Assembly: GCA_011316305.1 (NCBI GenBank)
Contig: SAUG01000053.1
Coordinates: forward strand, 186,001-250,000
DNA from: Rusavskia elegans
Taxonomy: Eukaryota > Ascomycota > Lecanoromycetes > Teloschistales > Teloschistaceae
Reading direction: 5' to 3'
DNA length: 64,000 nucleotides
Below are positions 43,234 to 53,589 of the stretch, in pieces (the stretch's first letter is position 1; each line of letters starts with the position of its first letter). The position numbers and the translations under genes are program-made. The notes beneath the pieces were generated by a model. That model saw only the letters and a program-made list of their open reading frames with translations, did not search any database and had not been told where the DNA came from.

Positions 43234-44652
43234 TCAGTCAAGTTCAAACATCGGCTTCGTGCAAAGATCCTCCCACAACAATGGCGCAAGGGTGACGTTC
43301 TCAGCCCAGTCATCGGAGCGAAAGGTCGTCTGCCGTGTGTCTCCACTGTCGTTGTTCAACAAGCCGTTGATGTCATGCGGTCCGGAAGTCAATGCTGCGT
43401 GTTTAGATCGAGAAGCAGGTGTCTTCCGGCTCTTTTCTCCATTACGTTTCTCTTCTTCGCCCCCCGCAACTAGGTATTGCCCAGTGGTAAGCGGCTGCTT
43501 CACCTTTGGTTCTGGCGTTGTTGCAGCTCTGTTTGAGACATGCTGGGAGTCTTTGGAGGGCGCTGGCGCTTCGCCATACAGTTCAGGAAATCGTTTTCGG
43601 AATCGATCTCGAATTTGCGTCCCAGTTCGATTCTGCAGGGCGAGCATGGAGTCATTTGCGATATCTTTCCAGCAAAAGCCATGTTTTTGATATCCTTCCA
43701 CGAGACTTTCATCTTCTTCCTCTGACCAAAGATGTTTGGGTTTCCTCTTTGACTGCTGAAGTTCGTCCTTCTGCGATTGGCGTTCTAATTTGCGGTTGCG
43801 GGGACCGTCAACGTATCCGAGGAGTTGCTGATACGAGCCGCCTTCCAGAGGCTGTGCGGGCGGGTTTCCCATGAGTGTGCGGAAGCTGTGTATAAATAAG
43901 CCATACACTCATTTCAATTGATGTTCCGAGACATCATACCGATCCTTTAGATCAATTGCATTGCGGCCTTCAGAAAAATAGAAATCTGGGTCATTCAGAA
44001 TTTTTGTCCATTTCCCCACTCCGAATTTGTCGACGCCCTTGATGAGGTTCCGTGTCTCCACCTCTGACCATTTTGACCTTTTCCGAAGATACAACCTCTT
44101 TGGAAACTCAGCCTTCTCTGTGTTATCCTTGCCCAATGACTCCCCTCTGGGCTCTTCGTTATTCTCCTCAGCCGCAGGGCCAGAAAGTGAGCCCTCTGAG
44201 AGTCTATGATCCCGGTCGACTTGTGAAGCACTTGGAGTGATTGGAGGGAAGAGAGCTGCGCTAGGAGGCGGTTCATGCAATGCATTCAGAACAGAGATTG
44301 GTAGAAAGGGTCGTGGGTTTTCATCCTGGACTTTGGCTTTGGGCCTAGGTAATTGAACAAAATCCGGCATTTGTTTGGCATCGTATTTCTTCTGGCGCTT
44401 TCGCGGTGTTGAGTGGATAGGCCGCAACTCATTATTCTCCGTCTCGCCAATAGGCTTCGCTTCTGCAAGTGCTTTGCCCCTGCCCGTCAACTTTGCCGCT
44501 TCCTTATCGAAGTTACTGTTGGTGCGAGCATTCGGCTCCAGTGGTGAAGGTCTTTGGTCTGTAATAGTTGGGAAGGGGAATGGGTCCTGCAACGGTGGGA
44601 TCCGAAGAGAGCTCGGGCACAGGTCGTCGAATATGTCATCGAAGAGTCCCAT
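43234..44652 (-). CDS. two-Myb telobox DNA-binding protein (Teb1/Tay1-like)
   Basis: Exons are 43940-44652 and 43234-43885 with a 54-bp intron; 454 residues. The first Myb domain (about 190-242) reads KRSKWSEVETRNLIKGVDKF, GVGKWTKIL, and ends across the intron in IDLKDRFRTL, the telobox form of Myb helix 3. The second (about 275-330) reads LWSEEEDESLVEGYQKHGFC, WKDIANDSML and RTGTQIRDRFRKRFPELY. Two adjacent Myb domains of this kind are found in S. pombe Teb1 and Yarrowia Tay1, which bind TTAGGG-type repeats at telomeres and promoters. N- and C-terminal regions are low-complexity, with an acidic N-terminus (MGLFDDIFDDL). Divergent from the DUF7704-type gene at 45004, 351 bp apart. Telomeric versus transcriptional role is undecided. 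Confidence 0.85.
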
Positions 44653-45003
44653 TACTGATGTGCCGTGTCCGAGCTATTCGTGGTTTGTGTCTTGTCAGCT
44701 TCCGATAACGTTGAGTTGGAGGAAATCAAGCTTAGTGAGCAATGAATCAATCGAAACCCTTTGAATGCTTTGGAAGCCGATGCCAAAGGCGGCTTCAAGA
44801 TGTCCAGGACCATTGGCTTCCATCTTCCCTTCGGTCATCGAGGGTCTGTGGTAGAAAACTGATGACTGTCGTGGGAGAGAGAGTTGGACCTTCCGCTCGC
44901 GGTCAACTGCGGGGCTCCGCCGCGCCGGTCTAGACGATTGAAGTTATGTACTTAGACCAGAACTTCAACTGCGATCATAAAATCGAGTGAACGGCATCCG
45001 ACG
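44653..45003. other. divergent promoter
   Basis: This 351-bp spacer lies between the start codons of the Myb gene (-) and the second DUF7704-type gene (+). No gene. Confidence 0.5.
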
Positions 45004-45523
45004 ATGCCGGCTCTTCTGCCGCCTTTCCCGCGACTGGTCTTCACGATCCTGGAGCCACTGGCTTGGTGAGAGGCCTATCGAAAATTCGAACAGTTCAAAT
45101 TAATCTGACGGTCCCAGCATTGGCGGTTATCTTGCACCCATCCTTGACACCGCATCTTTTGCTTCGGCCCAAGTCCCTAGCATTACTCCCACACTATACA
45201 CATCGACCACTCGAATCCTAGCACTACAACTCGGCAATTGCTATGGACTGATTGCACTCATCGCTATTGGGGTGCTGTACTCTACAAACGAGCCAAAAGT
45301 CGCGAGGAACTATCTGATTGCATGTGCCATTGCGGACGTTGGACATTTGTGGGTGACATATGAAGTACTGGGCTATGCGAGCTTTGTAGACGTCAAGGGA
45401 TGGAACAGCTTAGCTTGGGGAAACATTGGCTTCACCTTCTTCTTGTTTGTGACGCGGATTGCGTACCTGGCGGGACTGTTGGGCAATGACAGAATCGCTG
45501 CAAGTACCAAGAAATGGATATGA
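45004..45523 (+). CDS. DUF7704-type membrane protein (paralogue 2)
   Basis: Exons are 45004-45065 and 45118-45523 with a 52-bp intron; 155 residues. Hydrophobic helices alternate with conserved blocks: FPRLVFTILEPLACIGGYLA, LGNCYGLIALIAIGVLYSTN, YLIACAIADVGHLWVTYEVL and WNSLAWGNIGFTFFLFVTRI. The EPLA, ADVGHL and WN-WGN-F blocks and helix order match the gene at 21245-21745, so both belong to the same fungal family of unknown function. Overall similarity is modest, so the duplication is old. Convergent with RPS4, 192 bp apart. Confidence 0.85.
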
Positions 45524-45715
45524 AAACAAAGGTTTAGCATCGGACAAAAGACAGCGGTGTTGAGACAGCAGCAAAACCGATGGAGAGGTTCACTGAATTG
45601 AGTTGACACAAAGCTGGATTCTGACTGCTACATATCCCAGAATCTCTTAAACAGCTCTGGAGTATGCTACGTTTGATATCGTTCCGAGGCGCAATTCTTT
45701 TCGCCAAACATCCGC

Positions 45716-46762
45716 TTAATGGCCAGCGATTGCAAAAGCCCGACGGCGATCCCTCTCTTCCGCGATAGTCAGCTTCACACCCTTGCCCTTTGGTAGACTA
45801 TGGTCCCATTAGTAAACTGCGCGGCTGCGTTGGGGAACCAATGGACGCACCTGATCCACGGCTTCTCCTTGCCAATCACGAAGACGTTCGACTCTCGGGT
45901 AGCGAACGAATTATCGATTGCATCCTTGATATGCACAATGTTGAATCCTCCATCATGACGCTCTCGGTGCGTAATGACACCCACACGACCCATGTTGCGA
46001 CCACCAGTGACCATAGCGATGACTGCGGTATCGAAGCCGATGAAGTCGGTGATCTTGCCGGTTGACAATTCAATCTTGACGGTATCGTTCACCTTAATGG
46101 ACGGATCAGGGTATCGGATCCTGTTCGCAGAGCAAATCATCAGCTCTCCTCCAAGGTAATGCCACCAAAACTTGGTCCAACGACTGAATCAATGCGACAA
46201 ACTCACGTTCGTGCATCATGCGTAACCAAGAATGGGATTCCTCCTTTGCCCAGCTGGACCCGCTTGACCTTGCACAATTTGTATTCCGCCTCTTCGGCCG
46301 TGATGCGGTGGACGGTGAAGCGACCCTTGGTGTCGTAAACGAGTCGGAAGGCTTCCCCGGTCTTCTCGATAGAGATTACGTCCATGAAGCCAGCAGGGAA
46401 TGTTGCGTCGGTTCGAACTTTTCCATCGACCTTGATGAGGCGTTGCATGACGATAGCCTTGGTCTCACGTGAATTGAGGGCATACTTCAGTCTATTTTCG
46501 ATTCGTCAGCTTTGTTCTCCTTTACAAAGCACGTCACACCCAAGAATAAGTATTGCCTACCGATTCCGGATGAAGACGATAAGTGGCATGCAATCGCGGA
46601 GCTTGTGAGGACCAGGGGATGGACGGGGGGCGTATGCTCCAGAGAGTTTGTCAAGCAACCAGTGCGATGGCGCACTGAGGCGCTTCTGATGCTTTTTCCT
46701 ATGTATCGTCAGTTAAACGTCCAGTCTCCAGAGAATTGAGCCACGTACGGTCCACGCCCCAT
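45716..46762 (-). CDS. RPS4: 40S ribosomal protein S4 (eS4)
   Basis: Small-subunit ribosomal protein eS4. Exons are 46749-46762, 46561-46698, 46207-46491, 45851-46120 and 45716-45797; introns of 50, 69, 86 and 53 bp; 262 residues, the family length. Conserved sequence runs throughout: [54 protein letters not shown], the S4 RNA-binding block [40 protein letters not shown], the KOW-like [20 protein letters not shown] and [21 protein letters not shown] 14-nt first exon followed by an early intron is typical of fungal ribosomal protein genes. The promoter carries TTAGGGTT at 46848. Confidence 0.97.
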
Positions 46763-47082
46763 GATTGCGGTTGTGACAGAGAATTGTGGTTTGGAAGAAA
46801 ATGGGTGGAGAGATGGTCGATGGGCTCGCTAAGCCTTACGAAGAAACTTAGGGTTGAGCCCTATGAGCCTAGGCTCCGTGACTCTTTCGCTCGGTGCTGA
46901 GAACAAGGGTATGTGCAGAGGCTGGTCCTAAGGATGATTTCTATCTACATATCCTCCTGATATATCCCATAAATTAAAGTCACGTTTTGAAGACTTCACA
47001 GGCTTCCACATAGACCGATTGGTAACTCTAATTTCCAATGATCCATCGCCTAGATGATCCAAACCAAGAAGTCCCTTTCGAA
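46763..47082. other. RPS4 promoter / HOM2 3' region
   Basis: The 320 bp between two genes on the minus strand contains a telobox-like TTAGGGTT site (46848-46855). No gene. Confidence 0.6.
46848..46855. promoter_or_regulatory. TTAGGGTT telobox-like site in the RPS4 promoter
   Basis: TTAGGGTT lies 86 bp upstream of the RPS4 start codon, followed by GAGCCCTA, a partial inverted copy. TTAGGG-type sites bound by telobox Myb factors (Tbf1 family) drive ribosomal protein genes in several fungi. Confidence 0.5.
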
Positions 47083-48335
47083 CTAAGCAAAACCTTTCAA
47101 CACTGCTGCTTCGGCATTCAGTATTGAGGATCCTGCAGCTCCAATGACAGCTACTCGGGTGTATCAGCCTCGCAGTGATGAACTTTCTTTAAGGTACTTA
47201 CTATTATGACTCAAGGCCACGAACTTGATGTCAAAGATGCCACTTTCATCCTCTCGAACCCGTCCTACTGACACCGAGTATCCTCTCTGCAATTCCCTAT
47301 CCAGTCGAGGTTGAGGCCGGTCGTCTTCCTCGAAAACGCTGATGGCGTTTTCGGGCGCGGACGGACATCCTAATCTTGTGACTTCCGAGGTGTAGTCTCT
47401 CATGGCTTCTTTGACCTCCTGTGCACTGGGTACGCCACCGCGGTCTTTGAACCTCAAAGAGACACATGCTGTATGGCCGTCAAGCACAGGTACACGGTTG
47501 CAAGCGGCAGAAATCTTCAGAGTGGACTGGTCCTCGAACGCGGTAGCTTGGGCATTAAGCGTGCCCAAAATCTTCTGCGACTCAATCTCAATCTTATCTT
47601 CTTCGCCAGAGATGAAGGGAACGACATTGTCGACTATGTCCATGCTGCTCACTCCCGGGTAGCCAGCGCCCGAGACCGCTTGCATGGTGACGACTGACAC
47701 CTGATCGACTGCACCGAATTTGGCTTGTATAGCTGCGAACGGGATGACTATACCTATGACGGCGCAGTTTGAATTGCATACCAGAAATCCTTTTTGCTGT
47801 CCGTTCGATTTTCGCTGATGCGGAATGAGATCTGGAGGTTTCGCATCAGATACCTTTGTGTCGAAAGATGGAACGCCTAGAATCTTACCCAAGTGCGAGA
47901 CATTGACGGTGGGTACGACCAAAGGCACCAATGGGTCTCTGCGATGATTCTTCGCATTTGAGAAAACGGCGAAACCAGCTTCAAGGAAATCGGTCTCTAG
48001 ATAGCATGCATTAGTAGTATCCTTGTAGCAGCTGAGCAACACCAACCAACGTCTCCAGCGACGTCGCTATCGAGGCCTGAAAATATCAGGTCGCAGCCTT
48101 GGAATTCTTCTGTCTTGCATTCTTTGATCACAAGATCACCAAGCTCTCTCGACATCGGAACATTCTGCTTCCATCGGACAGCATCTTTGTATCTCTTGCC
48201 GGCCGAACGAGCTGATGCCCCAACAGCATGTACTTTGAAATGTGGGTGAAGTGCGAGTAGAAGTATAAACCGCTGGCCCACGGAGCCCGTGCATCCAAGA
48301 ACTCCGCAATTCTTTTGTGGAAAATCAGCAGCCAT
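47083..48335 (-). CDS. HOM2: aspartate-semialdehyde dehydrogenase
   Basis: Second step of the aspartate pathway: reduces aspartyl-4-phosphate to aspartate semialdehyde with NADPH, feeding threonine, methionine and homoserine synthesis. Exons are 48047-48335, 47202-47996 and 47083-47150; introns of 50 and 51 bp; 383 residues. The NADP-binding loop reads [16 protein letters not shown]. The catalytic Cys lies in [54 protein letters not shown] and the C-terminal [18 protein letters not shown] are family signatures. The first exon ends at GDV and resumes with [19 protein letters not shown], matching other fungal Hom2 proteins. The pathway is absent in animals. Confidence 0.96.
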
Positions 48336-49116
48336 TTGGAACGCAAATGTAGATATGCAGCAGAAGTTCTGATGATAAGATGGTGCGTGTAAAAGCTGCA
48401 AAGTATTCCCCCCAAAAAAAGCAGACCCTCGGGAAGTGAAAATCAAAATATCCAATATGAGAAGCCAAAGATCAAAGTCTACTCGCAGCTTTGTACTTTG
48501 CTTGTGGAAATCTAGAGATCTGCAATGGCTATCCGGTCATATAGTAATATTCGCGCAAGAATTAGATTTGCGCACATTGATTAATAAAGACAAAGACAAA
48601 ATCCAACTGATGGTGTGAAGGCAAGGCATTCGATGCTCGACCGGGGCATTTGAGTCATTTCGGCGCGCATTCTAAGCGATCTAACAACTCATTTAGTCTC
48701 GAGGCGGGCACAGCAGCCAACACACCTGGTGCAAATGATATGATCCAAGTCATTACAACGCCATCTGGTGCCATTATGTTATTGAACATGGCGTTACTAG
48801 TCAATCTAGCAGCTGTACGATAACATCTATGCAGCCTTTAAGACGATATCCCTTATCGAGGTACCGGTTGTTGTGCGCCCCTCCGATGACGCGATGAGCA
48901 TGTGCTTTGCTCCACTGTCTTGCGTATTGTGTACTTAGTCCTGGATTGCATCAACCTTTTTCACGTCAAGTTGAGTGAATATGTCATTGTGGCAGGTTTC
49001 GAAATGTCGTTGTGGAGATGGGAGTCGTTGCGATGGGCAACCGCACCCTCGGAACTTACCAACACTGCCAGAATTGCACGTTGCTCTGACGGATCTCGTT
49101 GGTTTCAGAAGCAGTC
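48336..49116. other. intergenic with a MITE-like copy
   Basis: 781 bp divergent spacer upstream of HOM2 and of the coiled-coil gene. Contains the element at about 48670-48905. A 65-codon ORF at 48975 is unsupported. Confidence 0.5.
48670..48905 (-). mobile_element. MITE-like element, copy 5
   Basis: The right end reads CCCTTATCGAGGTACCGGTT then GTTGTGCGCCCC, matching other copies in reverse. The left end reads GGGCACAGCAGCC, the inverted counterpart. The interior AGCTGTACGATAACATCTAT is shared with the partial copy near 61.2 kb. Boundaries are estimated. Confidence 0.55.
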
Positions 49117-52100
49117 ATGGAAGGTATTACGGCGGCACTGTCGCAAGAGGTGAATCGTATTCTGCATGCTAAATACCCCTGCAGTCTCCAGGTAAGGGTA
49201 GACAAACACCAGATGAGGAAATCTACGATGAGCTGCTCGAGCGTCTATTCCTCTCTAGTCGTTGCTGACTATGTTTGCAACACTCCCAGACCCTCTATAA
49301 GATCTTGAAACAAGTTGATGGAGTCTCTCTAAACCGCTGGGCCAATGGTAACCCATGCCGCCTGCAAGCCTTAATACCACTCGTGCTCAACGCCCTTCCG
49401 ATCCTCAGCTGTGCTTTGGACATCCTAGGAATTCTTTGTATGATCTACGCCTCGATTCATGTCTTTCGTCCCTAGCACTGACCTGAGGATTCCAGCTCTA
49501 AATGATTCTTTTCGAGAAGGAGTACTCGAGGCCGAGCCGTTGCTTCTGGAGACCCTACTGCGTCAGTCAGTAGAATCGGATCACGGATTCAACAAAGTGA
49601 GTTGCAGTGAGTAGCTGTGAACGGGAAAGTCTGACTTTCGCAGTGCTCAGTGACGTGTATCAATCTGCTCTCTTCCTCTTCACGGATCGCCATTCCCGCA
49701 AGCATATCCCCATTCCTTATCAGACTCCTACACAATGCCTCTCGATCACTGTGTGCGGATAGCATAAGGCCAGTGTACAAGATCTTGTCGGGCTCTAGCT
49801 CTCATCTTTTAGGCGCTTTGCCCTCTGATATCGTTGCTCGGATGCAAGATCAGTTCAAGGACATGCTGCAGAAAGTCAAGATTGAGTTAGAAGGCAATTG
49901 TGCGAACCTCTTCTGCTTAGCTATGCTCGCACTTATATCCGGAGGAGAGATTTCAAACCCAAGACAGAAGCCAGAAGAGTCCTCGCCACCCGCTCCTGCG
50001 ACGGCAACTAGAAGTACTGTAGAATCAGCCGCTGGCCGCTTTGAGGCGCGACAATTCTTTGTATCGAAGCGAGCCCCAAAGACTCTGGATCTCGTGGTGC
50101 TTAAGATGATCTACGCTTGCTCGAAGAGCTGCAAACTAAGTAGTCCGGAGATCGTTGAAAGCTTGCAACTTTCAATCGTGATCCTAAAAGCAATTGACGA
50201 GGCGGATCGAACAACCTGGATGGAGAAAAATCAGGCCAAATTCAGCAAACTGATCGAAAAGGTCGTATCCCACACTCACTCGCCAGAAGTTCTCTCCATG
50301 GTACGTATGCCCTCCGGTTTCGATATATCCTCTCACAGCTTGTCAGGCTTTGCAGTCTATCGTCACACTTTCCAGCGATCGTCCACTCCCTGAGGCATTG
50401 TCACCTGCTTGGAGACTCTCGCTTCAGATTCCCGCAGTCTCGAACCTCCCTCGTGGTATTTGTGGAAAATTTCTGGTAGGTCTTAACGTCCCGTACCATC
50501 CTATCGCACTGATAATCTCAGCTGCTGCTAGGTGAATTATCGGTCCAGGAATGTTTACTCTCACTCCTACAAGCAACAGACGACAATACAGTGAGGAACG
50601 GTAATTCTCGTGATCTCGAGGCAGCACTTGTTCTAGTTGAAAGCTTTGCTGTTTCGATTACCAATTCGGCTTCACTAAGACACAAAATCTTATACCTACT
50701 CTCAACAAACGCTTTGGCAGACCCTATGCGCCGGTTTCTAAACCTCAACAAAAGTGGTTCTTTCAATCGAAGTAGCGATGACCAGAACGACAGATGCCCT
50801 CATTCTGACGCAGAGCGGCAGATTATGCTTCGGCGGAAGATCTGCATAATGCTCCTAAAGACCTCATTCTTCTCCCAACACGATACCTTAAGCCTTGATC
50901 AATCCACAGCGTCAGCGTTGCTGGACACAATAGCACATGAGGAAAGGACGTATCCAGCTTGTCAATCTTATACGAACATTAGTCACTCTGGCACACCAGC
51001 TCTGGTGTCGCTGTTCGAGACTGGCAGTACACCATGCTCCACCGCGGAATCTGACTTGTGGAGGCATCGCGTTAAAAACCAGCTTGCCCAGAATGCAGAG
51101 TACCAGTACCAAGGAATCATTCGAACGATGGAAGATATTTGTCAAGACCTGGAACGTCGGTGTAACGAGGTAGAAGCTCCACTACGAGACGAGAAAGCCA
51201 AGTCGATGAAGCTGCATGCCGAACTGGACGAGTCGAGGCTGCGGGTTGCGAAGCTTTCGTCTCACACTCATGAGCAATCTCTGGTACTAGAAGGCATCGA
51301 AGGAGAGAAGTCTGAGCTTCTAGCGCGCGTGGCAGATTTGGAACACGAGCAAAATGACCTTTTCGGCCGAGCAGAGGATCTACGTCAGGAACTTAGCAAG
51401 GCTTATCAACAAGCCGAAGATGCTGATCGGAATCGCATCAAGGAGCTAAGAGAGTTGGAACTGGTCCAAGCGGCAGTAGTTGCAGAAAAGGACGAGATTC
51501 TAGAAGCACAGGATCGCAAAAATAAGGACTCGAAAGCTCAGAATGATCAGCTTGAAGAAGATGCTGTGGAACTGCGAGCGAAAGTCTCTATCCACCAAGA
51601 TAAAATTGGGCATCTGGAAGCAACTGTTTCAGAGCAGCAGACAGAGCTTCGCTCGGCGAACACCGTCATTGGTGAAAAGCAGGATACATTGGATCGCCTG
51701 GAAATGCTACTGAATCTTTCAGACACAGACAGGGGAAACCTACAGACCGAGGTAGGGTTCTCACAACATGTTTTGCAGGGTAGCTGCTCATGCAATCCAG
51801 ATCACTCGCTTGTCCGACGCCTGTCGAGACTTGAGAGCAGAGCTGGAGGATAAAGCTGCAACAGTCCACAGTCAATTGGCAGAATTGAGCGCTTTACGCT
51901 GTCATCACGAAGCTGAATCCTCTGCGCAGAATCACAAGGTATTACAGCATCCTTAGCGTTGAAGCCTCCATCGGGATGACTGAACTGAGTTTTTCTTTAC
52001 AGCTGGCGGAGCTCAGGCGTGCAAGCGATGAGAGGGGCGAAGAGCTTCAACACCGGTTGAGTAAGCAGGCAGAAGATGCGGCACTGGCCGCACAGCAAAG

Positions 52101-52764
52101 AGATTCAAGAGTCCTGCAGTTGGAGGATGAGGTGAGTGCTACCGAATCCAGAAGCAAATATGACCCCTGATAGTAACCCTTGTTGCAGCTCGCGAAATTA
52201 AAAGGCGATCTTGACGATCGAGATAATGAACTTGAAGAGGCTCAAGCGTTGAATGATCAGGTCATGGCGTTTTGGAGCAAGCAGCGCCGGCGCAATGCAG
52301 CGGCCGAAGAGCCACCCGGGCAACGCAATTCCATCACCCCTGGGGTATCGCATCAGAAACGGACTTCTGTCAGATTTCCTAAAGAGTCTCCAGAGCACAA
52401 ACGAAGCCGTACAGCGAGACCTTTTAGTTCTTCTGGCCTGAGTAGGAACCATACCAGGGTCTCAGACGACACAGGAGATGCAGCGACCTGCAACAAGGCC
52501 ACACCGATGCGACGGCCACTTGCAGCTGTTGATGCGGGACTGCAAACAGGCCTAAACATCAGTCCGACACGCAGCAGCCCCCGTAAGAGCACGTTGAAGC
52601 AGTCCTTGGATGACATTCAGGTTGATGAGAACACACAACCTGGGATGGCTGAAGGGTCGGTCTGCGATAGTGACTTCTTCGCAAGCACGGATCAGCAGCT
52701 CATTGATAACATTCATAACGATGCACCGCACTTCGGACTCCCTGATGATACCACGGAGTTCTAG
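49117..52764 (+). CDS. large coiled-coil protein of unknown function (1060 aa, nine exons)
   Basis: Exons are 49117-49191, 49290-49437, 49496-49596, 49644-50300, 50347-50475, 50522-51751, 51801-51938, 52003-52131 and 52189-52764. All frames join without stops. The N-terminal ~460 residues look helical and globular (TLYKILKQVDGVSLNRW, PKTLDLVVLKMIYACSKSCK, SPEIVESLQLSIVILKAIDE). From about residue 560 to 930 there is a long coiled coil (YQYQGIIRTMEDICQDLERR through LAKLKGDLDDRDNELEEAQA). The last 150 residues are basic and low-complexity. Introns 5 to 8 are all phase 0, and the last two coil introns fall just before LAEL/LAKL. I do not recognise the family; an Arm/HEAT-like helical domain joined to a coil suggests a structural or scaffold role. 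The start at 49117 is the first ATG in frame after a stop, with a good context. Confidence 0.8.
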
Positions 52765-53589
52765 GTGTTTCCAGGAAGGATAACATGAGTTCCGTGATGG
52801 CGATGGGGATGCGAACAGGGGTGACAACGTATCCTTCCTTGTTACGTCGAAGATGAAGCGCAGTGGGGGGCGTACAGCAACCGGTACCTCGATAAAGGAT
52901 TTCGTTCTAACGATTGTTAAGATGTCCCTACACAGCTACTGCAAGCGTGCGTCCAAAGGAGCAACAGTTCTTAGGGACTTGTCTTGGTGGCTGCTGTGTG
53001 GCCCATGTTGCGATTGGTAACCACAGACGTGTTGATGCATCATGACGGGACGAATGACCGCCACGAGAGGGTGTGAATACTTTGTTGATAAGTATCTGAG
53101 ACGCCAAGCATTTCCAGGGTTGATTCTTTCACGTTCGTTTGCTAGCAGTTTTGCTTCTGGTGATTGGGTGCCGTGAGATCCTGCATACATATAACTCTCG
53201 ATTGCTTTTAGTTTTTCTCCTACCTTTTGAATGGCCAGCCTCAGCTCAGTCTCAACCCCCCAAGTGAATGATATTGCTACTGTTCAGTCAAGACCGACCT
53301 CATTATAACGACGATTTGAACTTCGATCTCGCTTTACTCTCTGCTCTCAGCGCCGACATTTGATGGTCGACGTACGTATATAATGCTTTCCATACTAGGT
53401 GCACCGTCCAAACCAACGTGCCTGCCGCCGCATCAGTCGAGGCAACCGCAACCCAGTATCAATTCAGGGCAACAGTCAACACAACTGCTGCCCCACGACT
53501 TAGCCGATCTTCCTTCAACAACAAAGCCTATCAAGCACCGTTGTCATTCTTCATCATACCCCCGGTCTGCCCGAAAAAGCGCCGATTCA
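52765..53589. other. RdRp promoter region with a MITE-like copy
   Basis: The 825 bp between the coiled-coil gene and the chosen RdRp start contains the element at about 52831-53031. The 53383-53589 part is also open in frame with the RdRp and may encode an N-terminal extension. Confidence 0.5.
52831..53031 (+). mobile_element. MITE-like element, copy 6
   Basis: The left end reads TTACGTCGAAGATGAAGCGC then AGTGGGGGGCGTACAGCAAC and CGGTACCTCGATAAAGGATT. The right end reads GGCTGCTGTGTGGCCCATGT then TGCGATT. Central GCGTCCAAAGGAGCAACAG matches copy 2. No coding capacity. It starts 66 bp after the stop of the coiled-coil gene and lies upstream of the RdRp gene. Confidence 0.65.

Noticed and set aside
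48975..49172. 65-codon ORF before the coiled-coil gene as its N-terminus
   Set aside because: It is in another frame from the first supported exon and no intron joins them.
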